Below, piece by piece: positions 16,688-24,464 of a DNA stretch of 64,000 nt; within the stretch, counting starts at the first letter, position 1, and each line of letters starts with the position of its first letter. The position numbers and the translations under genes were made by a program. The notes beneath the pieces are model-generated. The model made no database searches and was not told the DNA's origin. It saw only the letters and a program-made list of their open reading frames with translations. This DNA is from Actinomadura luzonensis (lineage in GTDB: Bacteria; Actinomycetota; Actinomycetes; Streptosporangiales; Streptosporangiaceae), in NCBI RefSeq assembly GCF_022664455.2, contig NZ_JAKRKC020000003.1:310001-374000 (forward strand), given 5' to 3'.

Positions 16688-18292
16688 GTGTCTGACACCA
16701 GATTCTCCCCACCGGTCACGACCTCCGGGGGCCAGCCGGCTCCGGGAGAGGAAGGGGGCCCGGCGCAGACGGGTGCGCGGTGGCCCCTGCCGGAGGAGGC
16801 GTTCTGGAGCGAGCGCACCGACCCCCACGGCACCGGCGCCCACGCGGCGCCCCCGCCACCCCAGCCCGCACCCCCCGGCCCCCCACGCCCCCAGCCCGCC
16901 GGCCCCCACGCGGCCCCCTCGCCGCCCCAGGGGCCCGGCGCGCACGCTGCGCCCCCGGCTCCCCCAGGCCCGGTCCCGAGTGGCCCGGTTGCGGGCGGCC
17001 CGGTTGCGGGCGGTCCCGTCCCGAGTGGTCCCGTCCCGAGTGGTCCGGGTGCCGGTGGGCACGTCGTCCCGGCGTTCCCGGCGGTGGGCGCGCACGCGGC
17101 CCCGCCCGGTCCCGCCGCCTACTCGGGCCCCCCCGCCGCCTACCCCGCGGCACCCGGGACACCGGGCGGCCCCGGCGGGCCGGCCGGGCGACCCGGGGCG
17201 GGAACGGCCGGAGCGACCCCGCCCGCCGGGCCCGCGACGGCCGCCGGCGAGCGGCCGGAGGGCGAGGGGCAGCCGCAGGCGGAGCCCGAGCCGCCGCGAC
17301 GCCGCCGCGACCCGTTCCTCGACAACGTCAAGTTCGTCCTGATCGCGCTCGTCGTGGTCGGCCACTCCCTGGTGCCCACCCTCGACGCCGACAGCTCGCG
17401 CGCCCTCTACATCTTCATCTACACCTTCCACATGCCGCTGTTCGTGCTGATCAGCGGCTACCTGTCCAGGAACTTCTGGAACTCCAACGCCAAGACCAAC
17501 AAGCTGGTCGACACGTTCCTGGTCCCGTACGTGATCGTCGAGGTCGGCTACGCCGCCCTCCGCACGGCGCTCGGCCACAAGTGGAGCCTGACGATCATCG
17601 ACCCGGCCTGGCTCAACTGGTACCTGCTGGCCCTGCTGTTCTGGCGGCTGTCCACACCGGTGTGGAAGCGGATGAAGTACCCGGTGCCGGTCGCGATCGC
17701 GATCTACCTGTTCGCCGGGTTCTCCCAGATCTCGGGCGACTTCAGCATGGACCGCTTCTTCGGCCTCATGCCGTTCTTCGTGATCGGCCTGGTGATGCAG
17801 CCCGAGCACTTCGAGATGCTCAACCGGCGCTGGATCAAGATCCTGTCGGTCCTGACGGTCCTCGGCGCGGCGGCGGTGTCGATCCTCGTCGCCTCCCGCG
17901 CCAAGCTCGGCCCGTTCTACTACAAGAACAGCTACCAGGACCTCGACCTGTCCTGGTACATGGGCCTCGGCCTGCGCACGGCGCTGCTGATCTGCGCGCT
18001 CGCGATGTGCTTCGCGGTGCTGGCGCTGGTGCCGAGGGGCGAGACGTGGTTCTCCGACCTCGGCACCCGCACGCTCTACTGCTACCTGCTGCACGGCATC
18101 CCGGTGCTGATCGCCAAGGAGCTGGGCTGGCTGGAGTTCCCGTGGCTGTACGGGCCGCTGGGCGTGGCGGCCATCGCGTGCAGCTGCTTCGCGCTGGCGA
18201 TCGTCCTGTGCCTGCCGCAGACCAGGACCGTCTTCAAGTGGGTGCTGGAGCCCCGCCTGACCTGGCTCTATCGCCGGCCTTCTGGAAGTTAA
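16688..18292 (+). CDS. Membrane acyltransferase (acyltransferase-3 / OafA-like) with long Pro/Gly/Ala-rich N-terminal tail
   Basis: 534 residues from a GTG. Residues 1 to about 205 are a low-complexity, Pro/Gly/Ala/His-rich cytoplasmic tail with tandem PVAGG and PVPSG units. The remaining 330 residues form about ten membrane spans of the acyltransferase-3 family: it opens DPFLDNVKFVLIALVVVGHSL, with the catalytic-type His in VGHSL, and has the expected IFIYTFHMPLFVLISGYL. Such proteins O-acylate surface sugars. It probably decorates the glycan made by the preceding genes. Base composition of the tail is extreme, so its exact length may vary by slippage. Confidence 0.85.
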   Translation: MSDTRFSPPVTTSGGQPAPGEEGGPAQTGARWPLPEEAFWSERTDPHGTGAHAAPPPPQPAPPGPPRPQPAGPHAAPSPPQGPGAHAAPPAPPGPVPSGPVAGGPVAGGPVPSGPVPSGPGAGGHVVPAFPAVGAHAAPPGPAAYSGPPAAYPAAPGTPGGPGGPAGRPGAGTAGATPPAGPATAAGERPEGEGQPQAEPEPPRRRRDPFLDNVKFVLIALVVVGHSLVPTLDADSSRALYIFIYTFHMPLFVLISGYLSRNFWNSNAKTNKLVDTFLVPYVIVEVGYAALRTALGHKWSLTIIDPAWLNWYLLALLFWRLSTPVWKRMKYPVPVAIAIYLFAGFSQISGDFSMDRFFGLMPFFVIGLVMQPEHFEMLNRRWIKILSVLTVLGAAAVSILVASRAKLGPFYYKNSYQDLDLSWYMGLGLRTALLICALAMCFAVLALVPRGETWFSDLGTRTLYCYLLHGIPVLIAKELGWLEFPWLYGPLGVAAIACSCFALAIVLCLPQTRTVFKWVLEPRLTWLYRRPSGS

Positions 18293-18348
18293 GCGATCGT
18301 TCCACCCGCATTAACGCCTTTGACCTGGGAGGCGCGGAGCATCGACAC

Positions 18349-19314
18349 ATGCGCGCATGTGTCGCCACGACCGTCCACCATCCCGAGGACGCCCGGATCA
18401 TGCACCGGCAGATCCGGGCGCTGCTCGACGCGGGCCACGAGGTGACCTACGTCGCGCCGTTCACCTACTACAACGTGACCCCCGCCATGGGCGTCACCGC
18501 CGTGGACGTGCCCCGCCGGGCCTCCTACGGCAAGGCCCGCGCGGCCCTCAGGCGCGGCCTGAAGGACGCGGACCTGCTGATCACCCACGACCACCGGCTG
18601 CTGCAGGCGCTGCCCTACCGGCGTCCTCCGGTCGTCTGGGACGTACGCGAGCAGGTCGGCCCCCGCCGCCTCGCCCGCGCCGGGCGCCGGCACCGGCTGA
18701 TCACGCCCGAGATCGTCCCCGAGGCCACGTTCGTCGCGGCCCAGCCGCCCCCGCCCGGCGACGCCAGGGTCGTGCACATCGGCCGGCTGGCCGCCGACCG
18801 GGGCGTGACGGAGCTGATCGGCCTGGCCGAGCGCCTGGTGCCGCACGGCATCAGGCTCGACCTCATCGGCCCGGCCGAGCGCGACGTGCGCCCGCTGCTG
18901 CGCGACGCGCAGCGCGTGGGCCTGCTCGACTGGTTCGGCTACGTGCCGCTCCGGCACGCCCTGCGCATGGCCGAGGGCGCGCTGGCCGGGCTGTCGCTGG
19001 CGGACGCCACCGTGACCTGGCGGCCCACGAAGATCATGGACTACATGGGCCGCGGCCTGCCGGTCATCACCACGCCGCAGGGCGCGGCGCTGGTGGAGGG
19101 CGCCGGCTGCGGCGTCGTGGTGCCCCTGGACGTGGACGCCGTGACGAACGCCGTCCTCGACCTCAAGGAGGACCCCTCGCGCCGGGTCAGGCTCGGCGCG
19201 CTGGGCCACGCCGAGGCGCGCCTCCGCCACCACTGGCCGGACCACGCGGCCGAGTTCGCGCGCCGCGCCGAGTCCTGGGCGGGCCGCACGACGGCCCACG
19301 CGCTCGCGGTCTGA
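18349..19314 (+). CDS. Glycosyltransferase, GT4-like
   Basis: 321 residues from an ATG with GGAG nine bases upstream. N-terminal half: CVATTVHHPEDARIMHRQIRAL and TYVAPFTYYN. C-terminal donor half: VVHIGRLAADRGVTELIGLAERL, then PTKIMDYMGRGLPVITTPQGA, the region in GT4 enzymes that contacts the donor nucleotide, although the usual E-x7-E is reduced. No membrane spans. It starts 56 bp after the acyltransferase and points the same way, so one envelope operon is plausible. Confidence 0.8.
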   Translation: MRACVATTVHHPEDARIMHRQIRALLDAGHEVTYVAPFTYYNVTPAMGVTAVDVPRRASYGKARAALRRGLKDADLLITHDHRLLQALPYRRPPVVWDVREQVGPRRLARAGRRHRLITPEIVPEATFVAAQPPPPGDARVVHIGRLAADRGVTELIGLAERLVPHGIRLDLIGPAERDVRPLLRDAQRVGLLDWFGYVPLRHALRMAEGALAGLSLADATVTWRPTKIMDYMGRGLPVITTPQGAALVEGAGCGVVVPLDVDAVTNAVLDLKEDPSRRVRLGALGHAEARLRHHWPDHAAEFARRAESWAGRTTAHALAV

Positions 19315-19375
19315 GGTAGGCAGGAGGGGCGCGGCGGGAATGGCGGCGCGGCGTGGGGGTTGATGTACTGGAGCC

Positions 19376-20089
19376 ATGGCATCGCAACTGATCCAGGGCC
19401 GGACGGTCGGGTTCCCCGTCCGGGTGAGGGACGCTGAGGTCTGCAGCGCCTTCTACCCGGTTCGTGCCGACGCCGCGCGGGCGGTGATCGCCTACTCCGG
19501 CCTCGACGTGGCCGAGGCGCTGCCCGGCAAGGCCGTCTGCGTGCTGATGTTCGTCGACTACCGCGACGGCGACCTCGACACCTACCACGAGTTCGGCATG
19601 GCGTTCCTGGTGCGGCCGCCCGGCGCGACGGGCGCCCCTGGGCCGGCCGACCTGCGGCGGGCCGGGGTGTTCGTGCACTGGCTGCCGGTGGACCAGGGGT
19701 TCACGCTGGAGGCGGGGCGCACGCTGTGGGGGTTCCCGAAGGAGCTGGCGGACATCGAGCTGCGGCTCAGGTCGCCGTACAAGCGGTGCGTGCTGCGCAA
19801 GGACGACCGGCTGGTGCTCGACATGCTGGTCAAACCGGGTGTCCCGGTGCCGGGCGCGACCGCGATGGCGCCCATGGACGCCTACACGCACCGCGACGGC
19901 GTCACCCGCCGGGTGCCCTGGTCCGTACGGGCCCGCGGGGCGCGGCTGCGGCCCAGCGGCGCGCTGATCCGCCTGGGCAACCATCCCATCGCCAAGGAGC
20001 TGAGCGAGCTGGGCCTGCCCAAGCGGGCGATGTTCAGCACGACGATCGCGCGGGCCGAGATGACCTTCGGCGAGGCGTCCCCGGCCTGA
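19376..20089 (+). CDS. Acetoacetate decarboxylase family protein
   Basis: 237 residues with the ADC fold throughout. The segment TLWGFPKELADIEL holds the family Lys that forms the Schiff base in acetoacetate decarboxylase. Many actinomycete homologues have lost decarboxylation and act on other keto acids, so the substrate is open. The ATG is followed by a typical ADC opening (IQGRTVGFPVRV). It stands alone between a glycosyltransferase 61 bp upstream and a convergent GT2 gene, separated from the latter by a strong palindrome. Confidence 0.85.
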   Translation: MASQLIQGRTVGFPVRVRDAEVCSAFYPVRADAARAVIAYSGLDVAEALPGKAVCVLMFVDYRDGDLDTYHEFGMAFLVRPPGATGAPGPADLRRAGVFVHWLPVDQGFTLEAGRTLWGFPKELADIELRLRSPYKRCVLRKDDRLVLDMLVKPGVPVPGATAMAPMDAYTHRDGVTRRVPWSVRARGARLRPSGALIRLGNHPIAKELSELGLPKRAMFSTTIARAEMTFGEASPA

Positions 20090-20102
20090 GGACGATCAGA
20101 CG

Positions 20103-20122
20103 CCGCGCGGCCGGCCGCGCGG
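20103..20122. terminator. Perfect 20-bp palindrome between convergent genes
   Basis: CCGCGCGGCC followed directly by its reverse complement, in the 41-bp gap between two convergent stop codons. Likely a bidirectional terminator (actinomycete terminators often lack a T tract). Confidence 0.65.
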
Positions 20123-20130
20123 GCAGGCGG

Positions 20131-21045
20131 TCAGACGATGGGCGGGCGGCCGAGCTTGACCATGCGCCACGCCGTGCGCCAGGCCATCGGCCGGCGCTCG
20201 CCCGCGGGCGTGCGCAGCCCCTCGGCGAAGCCGCGGAACCACGCCTTGATCGCGTGCGGCGAGCGGCGCTCCCTGATGAGGGTGAGCACGACCCAGTTGG
20301 TCAGGTAGAGCACCGCCAGCGGCCAGGGCAGGTTGCGGCGGGCCAGCCAGACCCGGTTGCGGGCGTTGAGCCGGTAGAACTCCGCGTGCCGGGTGGGCGG
20401 CACCTGCGGGTGGTACATCACCGTCTCGGCGTCGTACTCGATGCGGTAGCCCTCGCCGAGCAGCCGCCAGGCGAGGTCGGTCTCCTCGTGGGCGTAGAAG
20501 AACCGCTCGGGCAGGCCGCCCACCTGGAGGAAGGCCGAGCGCCTGATGGCCGAGGCCCCGCCGAGGAACGTGGTGACCGGCGAGGAGCGCTGCGGATCGC
20601 CCGCGCGCAGCCGGGGGACGTGCCGCCGCTGGCCGATGCCGCCGTCGGGGTCCATCACCCGGAAGGAGATGACCGCGAGGTCGGGCTCGGTGGCGAAGCG
20701 GTCGCGGACGTGCGCGACGACCTTCTGGTCGGCGTACCAGCCGTCGTCGTCGAGGAACAGCACGACGTCGCCGGAGCACTCCTCCACCCCGCGGTTGCGG
20801 CCGGCCGGGATGCCGGTGTTACGGTCGAGCCGGATCGATTTCACGACCGCGGACGACCCCTCGGGTGGCGTCGCCGACACCTCGGGCACGTCGGCGCCAT
20901 TGCCCACGATCACCACTTCGACGTCGCCGTCGATCTGGTTGAGCGCGGACTCGACCGCCCGGTTCAGCTCCGCGACCCGGTTGCCCATGGTGAGGATGAC
21001 GCACGAGATCTTCAACGAATCACTGTCCTGACGCGTTGAGAACAC
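20131..21045 (-). CDS. GT2-family glycosyltransferase
   Basis: 304 residues, GT-A fold. ISCVILTMGNRVAELNRAVESAL opens the nucleotide-binding half, VVLFLDDDGWYAD contains the DxD metal site, and GGASAIRRSAFLQVGGLPERFFYAHEETDLAWRL carries the acceptor-side ED-type catalytic motif (EETD). The tail (VLYLTNWVVLTLI) is amphipathic rather than a clear membrane span. The listed GTG start has no good ribosome site; the TTG at 21015, just before KISCVILTMGN, may be the true start. It lies 153 bp downstream of the CDP-alcohol phosphotransferase and may add a sugar to that pathway's product. Confidence 0.85.
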   Translation of the reverse strand: MFSTRQDSDSLKISCVILTMGNRVAELNRAVESALNQIDGDVEVVIVGNGADVPEVSATPPEGSSAVVKSIRLDRNTGIPAGRNRGVEECSGDVVLFLDDDGWYADQKVVAHVRDRFATEPDLAVISFRVMDPDGGIGQRRHVPRLRAGDPQRSSPVTTFLGGASAIRRSAFLQVGGLPERFFYAHEETDLAWRLLGEGYRIEYDAETVMYHPQVPPTRHAEFYRLNARNRVWLARRNLPWPLAVLYLTNWVVLTLIRERRSPHAIKAWFRGFAEGLRTPAGERRPMAWRTAWRMVKLGRPPIV

Positions 21046-21198
21046 GGGCGGAGCATTCTTTCATGATCACCGAGTCTGGTCGCATTGTCCTGAATCTAGG
21101 GTGAGCTAAGCGTATCGGAACCGGGGGTGAACCCCCACCGAACGGCGGACGTCCGATCAATACGACGGACGAGGGGACCCTCCGGTTCCGACATCGGA

Positions 21199-21966
21199 TC
21201 ACGCCAGCCGCCTCGACGCCAGGATGCTGACCAAATGCAGGACGACCTGTAGGCAAGCCGCGACGAAACACGCCACCACCAGCACCCGCGTGGCGGCGAG
21301 GTCGCCGCGGACCGCGTCGATCACCGCCGTCGCGAGGGCCAGCAGCGACAGCTCGATCGGCTGCACGATGCGGTGGAACTTGGTGGCGGAAAGAATCCGG
21401 CGCCCCAGCCCGAGCAGCCCGGAACGGAACTGTACCGCGCCCGACTCGCCGGCCGGCGGCAGCCCGCCCTTGGCGCGGGCCACCTCCACCAGGTCGCTCT
21501 CGGCCTTGATGAGGATCGCGCCGAGCGCCCCGCCGACCCCGAGCACGGTGTACCAGTCGGGCAGCACGGCCGAGGCCCGCCAGCCGAGCCCGGCCAGCAG
21601 CGCCGCCTCGGCGAAGTACGCCCCCACCCGGTCGAGGTAGACCCCGGCCAGCGAGGTGCGGCCGGTCCAGCGGGCCAGCTCGCCGTCGGAGCAGTCGAGC
21701 AGCAGGTAGACCTGGATCAGCAGGGCGGCGGCCACGGCCGCCCAGAGGCCGGGCAGCGCGATCACGAACCCGGCCAGCACGCCCGCCACCGTCATCACCC
21801 AGGTGAGCTGGTTGGGCGTGACGGGGGTCTTCGCCATGAGCCAGGTGACGTATATGGACAGGCGGCGCATGTAGAGCACGCCCGCCCAGTGCTCGCCGTT
21901 CCTGCGCTCCAGGTGGCCGGGCGGCTGGGCGACCCGGCGCAGCTCAGCTACCGAAGGCCCGGACAT
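21199..21966 (-). CDS. CDP-alcohol phosphatidyltransferase family membrane protein with altered active-site motif
   Basis: 255 residues with about six membrane spans. These enzymes transfer a phospho-alcohol from a CDP-linked donor. The signature D-x2-D-G-x2-A-R-x8-G-x3-D-x3-D reads DCSDGELARWTGRTSLAGVYLDRVGA here: the final Asp, the usual catalytic base, is Ala (codon GCG). It overlaps the glycerol-1-phosphate-dehydrogenase-like gene by 23 bp, so the two are translationally linked. Donor and acceptor are not known; substituted members may use a different base or a different CDP substrate. Confidence 0.87.
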   Translation of the reverse strand: MSGPSVAELRRVAQPPGHLERRNGEHWAGVLYMRRLSIYVTWLMAKTPVTPNQLTWVMTVAGVLAGFVIALPGLWAAVAAALLIQVYLLLDCSDGELARWTGRTSLAGVYLDRVGAYFAEAALLAGLGWRASAVLPDWYTVLGVGGALGAILIKAESDLVEVARAKGGLPPAGESGAVQFRSGLLGLGRRILSATKFHRIVQPIELSLLALATAVIDAVRGDLAATRVLVVACFVAACLQVVLHLVSILASRRLA

Positions 21967-23002
21967 AGTCCCCCACCCGATCGCGGATCTCGGTGTCCTG
22001 CATGCGAAGGTGCTCCAGGATCGTGTAGCGGCCGGGCCGGGTGGCCGGCGCCAGCGCCACCGCCTCGGCGAACTGCTCCTCGCTCAGCCCGATGTCGGCC
22101 GGCACGACGGGCAGCTCGTGCCGGCGCAGGCAGGAGACGACCTGCCGGACGCGGGCGTCGTCCTCGCGGAGGAAGAAGCAGAAGGCGGCGCCGATGCCGG
22201 CGAGCTCGCCGTGGTTGGAGGTGCCGGGGAAGAGCTGATCCACGGCATGAAGGATCTCATGGTCGCCGCCGCTCGCGGGCCGCGAGGAACCGGCGATGAC
22301 CATCGACATGCCCGACAGGATCAGGGATTCGGCCAGCACGGTCAGGAACGCGTCGGACTCGATGCCGTCGCCGCGCCCGATCAGCGCCTCGGCCGCCGTG
22401 CGCGCCATCGAGCAGGCCAGGCCGTCGATGGGCTCGCCGCGCTCGACGTTGCCGAGCTGCCAGTCCTCGATCGCCGACAGGTTGCTGACCACGTCGCCGA
22501 CGCCCGCGCGCACCAGCGTGCGCGGCGCGGCGTGCACGAAGTCGAGGTCGACCAGGATGGCCAGCGGCATCGGCACCCCGAAGGAGCCCTTGCCGCCCTC
22601 GTAGACGAGGGAGGCGGTGGGCGAGCAGATGCCGTCGTGGGAGAGGTTGGTCGCGACCGCGACCATGGGGATGCCGGCCAGCGAGGCGGCGTACTTGGTG
22701 GCGTCGATGGTCTTGCCGCCCCCGACGCCGACGACGACCTCGTAGGCGCTCTTGCGCAGGTCGGCGCCGAGCGAGACGGCCGCGTCGACCGTGCCGTCGG
22801 ACACCCGGAACACCTCGGCCTCGTCGAGCTGCGGAGCGATCAGGCTCTCGATGTGGTCGCCCTGCCCGGGCCCGACGGCGACGGCGACCCGGCCGGAGGT
22901 CGCCACCCGGGTGTCGGCCAGCAGAGCGCCCAGCTCCGCGACGGCGCCGCGCCTGACCTGCATGGTCAGCGGCGCCGGCAACATCCTCGCCAGAAGCGGC
23001 AT
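21944..23002 (-). CDS. Iron-containing alcohol dehydrogenase, sn-glycerol-1-phosphate dehydrogenase (EgsA/AraM) type
   Basis: 352 residues. The NAD(P) site is VVGVGGGKTIDATKYAA. The metal-ligand regions fit glycerol-1-phosphate dehydrogenase rather than glycerol or butanol dehydrogenase: ATNLSHDGICSPTAS (Asp ligand), SSRPASGGDHEILHAVD (His) and GTSNHGELAG (His). In archaea, and in Bacillus (AraM), this enzyme reduces dihydroxyacetone phosphate to sn-glycerol-1-phosphate. The start is an ATG with AGGAGG upstream, 10 bp after the nucleotidyltransferase stop. With a nucleotidyltransferase and CDP-alcohol phosphotransferases around it, the product is probably activated as a CDP derivative; inference. 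Confidence 0.85.
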   Translation of the reverse strand: MPLLARMLPAPLTMQVRRGAVAELGALLADTRVATSGRVAVAVGPGQGDHIESLIAPQLDEAEVFRVSDGTVDAAVSLGADLRKSAYEVVVGVGGGKTIDATKYAASLAGIPMVAVATNLSHDGICSPTASLVYEGGKGSFGVPMPLAILVDLDFVHAAPRTLVRAGVGDVVSNLSAIEDWQLGNVERGEPIDGLACSMARTAAEALIGRGDGIESDAFLTVLAESLILSGMSMVIAGSSRPASGGDHEILHAVDQLFPGTSNHGELAGIGAAFCFFLREDDARVRQVVSCLRRHELPVVPADIGLSEEQFAEAVALAPATRPGRYTILEHLRMQDTEIRDRVGDYVRAFGS

Positions 23003-23012
23003 GCCCGCCTCC

Positions 23013-23747
23013 TCAGTAACGGACGGCTATGGTGCGGGCCTTGGCCAGGTCGTCGTGGTTGTCCACCTCGACCCAGTCGACCTCGCCGATGGGCGCGGCG
23101 TGGATGGTCTCGCCGCGCTCGACCATCTCCTGGTAGCCGTCCTCGTAGTAGAGCTGCGGGTCGCGCTCGAAGGTGGCCTGCAGCGCGTCGGCCAGCCGGG
23201 CGGCGGCGCCGGGCCGGATCAGCGTGGCGCCGATGTACTCGCCGTACGCCTCGGCCGGGTCCATCAGCTTCGTGATGCGCCGCAGCGAGCCGCCGGCGTC
23301 GAGCGTGACCTTCATCTCCTCGTCGGCGAGCTTCTTGACGTTGTCGACGGCGAGCAGGATGTCGCTGGTCTCCGGGGCGGACAGGAGCGTCTTCTCGACC
23401 GAGACCGGGTGCACGGTGTCACCGTTGACCAGCAGCGCGCCCTGCGCGAAGTAGTCGCGGGCGCACCACAGGGAGTAGGCGTTGTTCCACTCCTCGGCCT
23501 TGTCGTTGTGCACGAGGGTGAGCGTGACGCCGTACTTCTTCTCGAATCCGGCCTTGCGCTCGTGGACGGCCTGCGCCGCGTAACCGACGACGATCACGAT
23601 CTCCCGCAGGTCCACCTCGGCCAGGTTGCGCAGCGAGATGTCCATGATCGTGGTCTCGCCGTCGACCGGCACGAGCGCCTTGGGCAGCGTGTCGGTGTAC
23701 GGCCGCAGGCGTCGTCCGGCCCCAGCGGCCAGCACCATTCCCAGCAA
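23013..23747 (-). CDS. Sugar/polyol-phosphate nucleotidyltransferase (NTP_transferase, LicC-like)
   Basis: 244 residues. Intact signature MVLAAGAGRRLRPYTDTLPKALV, then ILVGY-type VVGYAAQAVHE, the LicC-like NNAYSLWCARDYF, and metal-binding LLVNGDTV; EVDWVEVDNHDDL closes the fold. There is no hexapeptide tail, as in cytidylyltransferases for phosphocholine or inositol-1-phosphate. It probably makes a CDP-alcohol for the two phosphotransferases in this operon, with glycerol-1-phosphate as the suggested substrate. It starts at TTG, supported by AGGAG seven bases upstream; the ATG three codons later has no such site. Confidence 0.85.
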   Translation of the reverse strand: MLGMVLAAGAGRRLRPYTDTLPKALVPVDGETTIMDISLRNLAEVDLREIVIVVGYAAQAVHERKAGFEKKYGVTLTLVHNDKAEEWNNAYSLWCARDYFAQGALLVNGDTVHPVSVEKTLLSAPETSDILLAVDNVKKLADEEMKVTLDAGGSLRRITKLMDPAEAYGEYIGATLIRPGAAARLADALQATFERDPQLYYEDGYQEMVERGETIHAAPIGEVDWVEVDNHDDLAKARTIAVRY

Positions 23748-23825
23748 CGTGCACTCCTCAGTCGAGCATGACTACGTGTGGGCCAAAGGTTAGTTGCCTT
23801 TGGCCCCTCCGCGGGTAATCCGGCG

Positions 23826-24464
23826 TTAGTCTTGCGTTTCCATCTCGGCCGCATCCACTCCCGAGCGCGGCGCGGCGAGCCAGCAGGTGACGCTCTCCCA
23901 GCCGAACAGCCCCCACAGGTAGAGGGCGAGCAGCGCGTACCCGATCGTCAGCGGCCCCATGAGCGCGACCAGGGAGACCACCATCATCCGGCCGTCCCAG
24001 CCGAGCCCGGCGGTGGCCAGCCAGGACGGCGGGTAGACGCGCTGCCGCAGCCGGTAGACCAGGTCGTAGTGGTGGAAGGCCAGCGCGCCGAGCAGCACCA
24101 GGATCAGCAGCGGGTGCAGCCCGTGGGCGAACCCGACGGCCGCCACGAACGTGTACTCGATCACCCGCAGGATCGGCGGCACCAGCCAGTCGAGCCGCCC
24201 GTCGTGCGGGTGGGTGCTGCCGGGCCCGGCCAGCAGCAGCGTGACGGCGGGCGCGAACACCGCGAGCCCGTCGGTGCCCGCCACGCCGAGCAGCAGCAGC
24301 ACGCCGGTGACGAACGTGCCGGCCAGCACGGGCGGCAGCGGCGGGAGCTGCCCCGCCACGAGCAGGCCCATGGCGCGCGAGAGCGGCCCGTCGTCGCGGT
24401 AGGCGACGACCGCGCTCGCGGGCACGGGCGCCATGTGCACGGGTCTGCCCGCCGGGATCGTCAT
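23826..24464 (-). CDS. Small polytopic membrane protein (DUF5941-like) coupled to a CDP-alcohol phosphotransferase
   Basis: 212 residues with five or six hydrophobic spans and a charged middle loop (YRLRQRVYPPSWLATAGLGWDGRM). Its ATG overlaps the stop of the upstream phosphotransferase gene (ATGA). I recall the region as a DUF5941-type domain that in some actinomycetes is fused to the same phosphotransferase; this recollection is not certain. The coupling supports a shared complex. No catalytic residue can be named. Confidence 0.7.
   Translation of the reverse strand: MTIPAGRPVHMAPVPASAVVAYRDDGPLSRAMGLLVAGQLPPLPPVLAGTFVTGVLLLLGVAGTDGLAVFAPAVTLLLAGPGSTHPHDGRLDWLVPPILRVIEYTFVAAVGFAHGLHPLLILVLLGALAFHHYDLVYRLRQRVYPPSWLATAGLGWDGRMMVVSLVALMGPLTIGYALLALYLWGLFGWESVTCWLAAPRSGVDAAEMETQD

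Noticed and set aside
16780..19314. 844-codon plus-strand frame across the acyltransferase and glycosyltransferase
   Set aside because: Only its last 321 codons (from 18349) are a real protein; the first part is an out-of-frame shadow of the acyltransferase.
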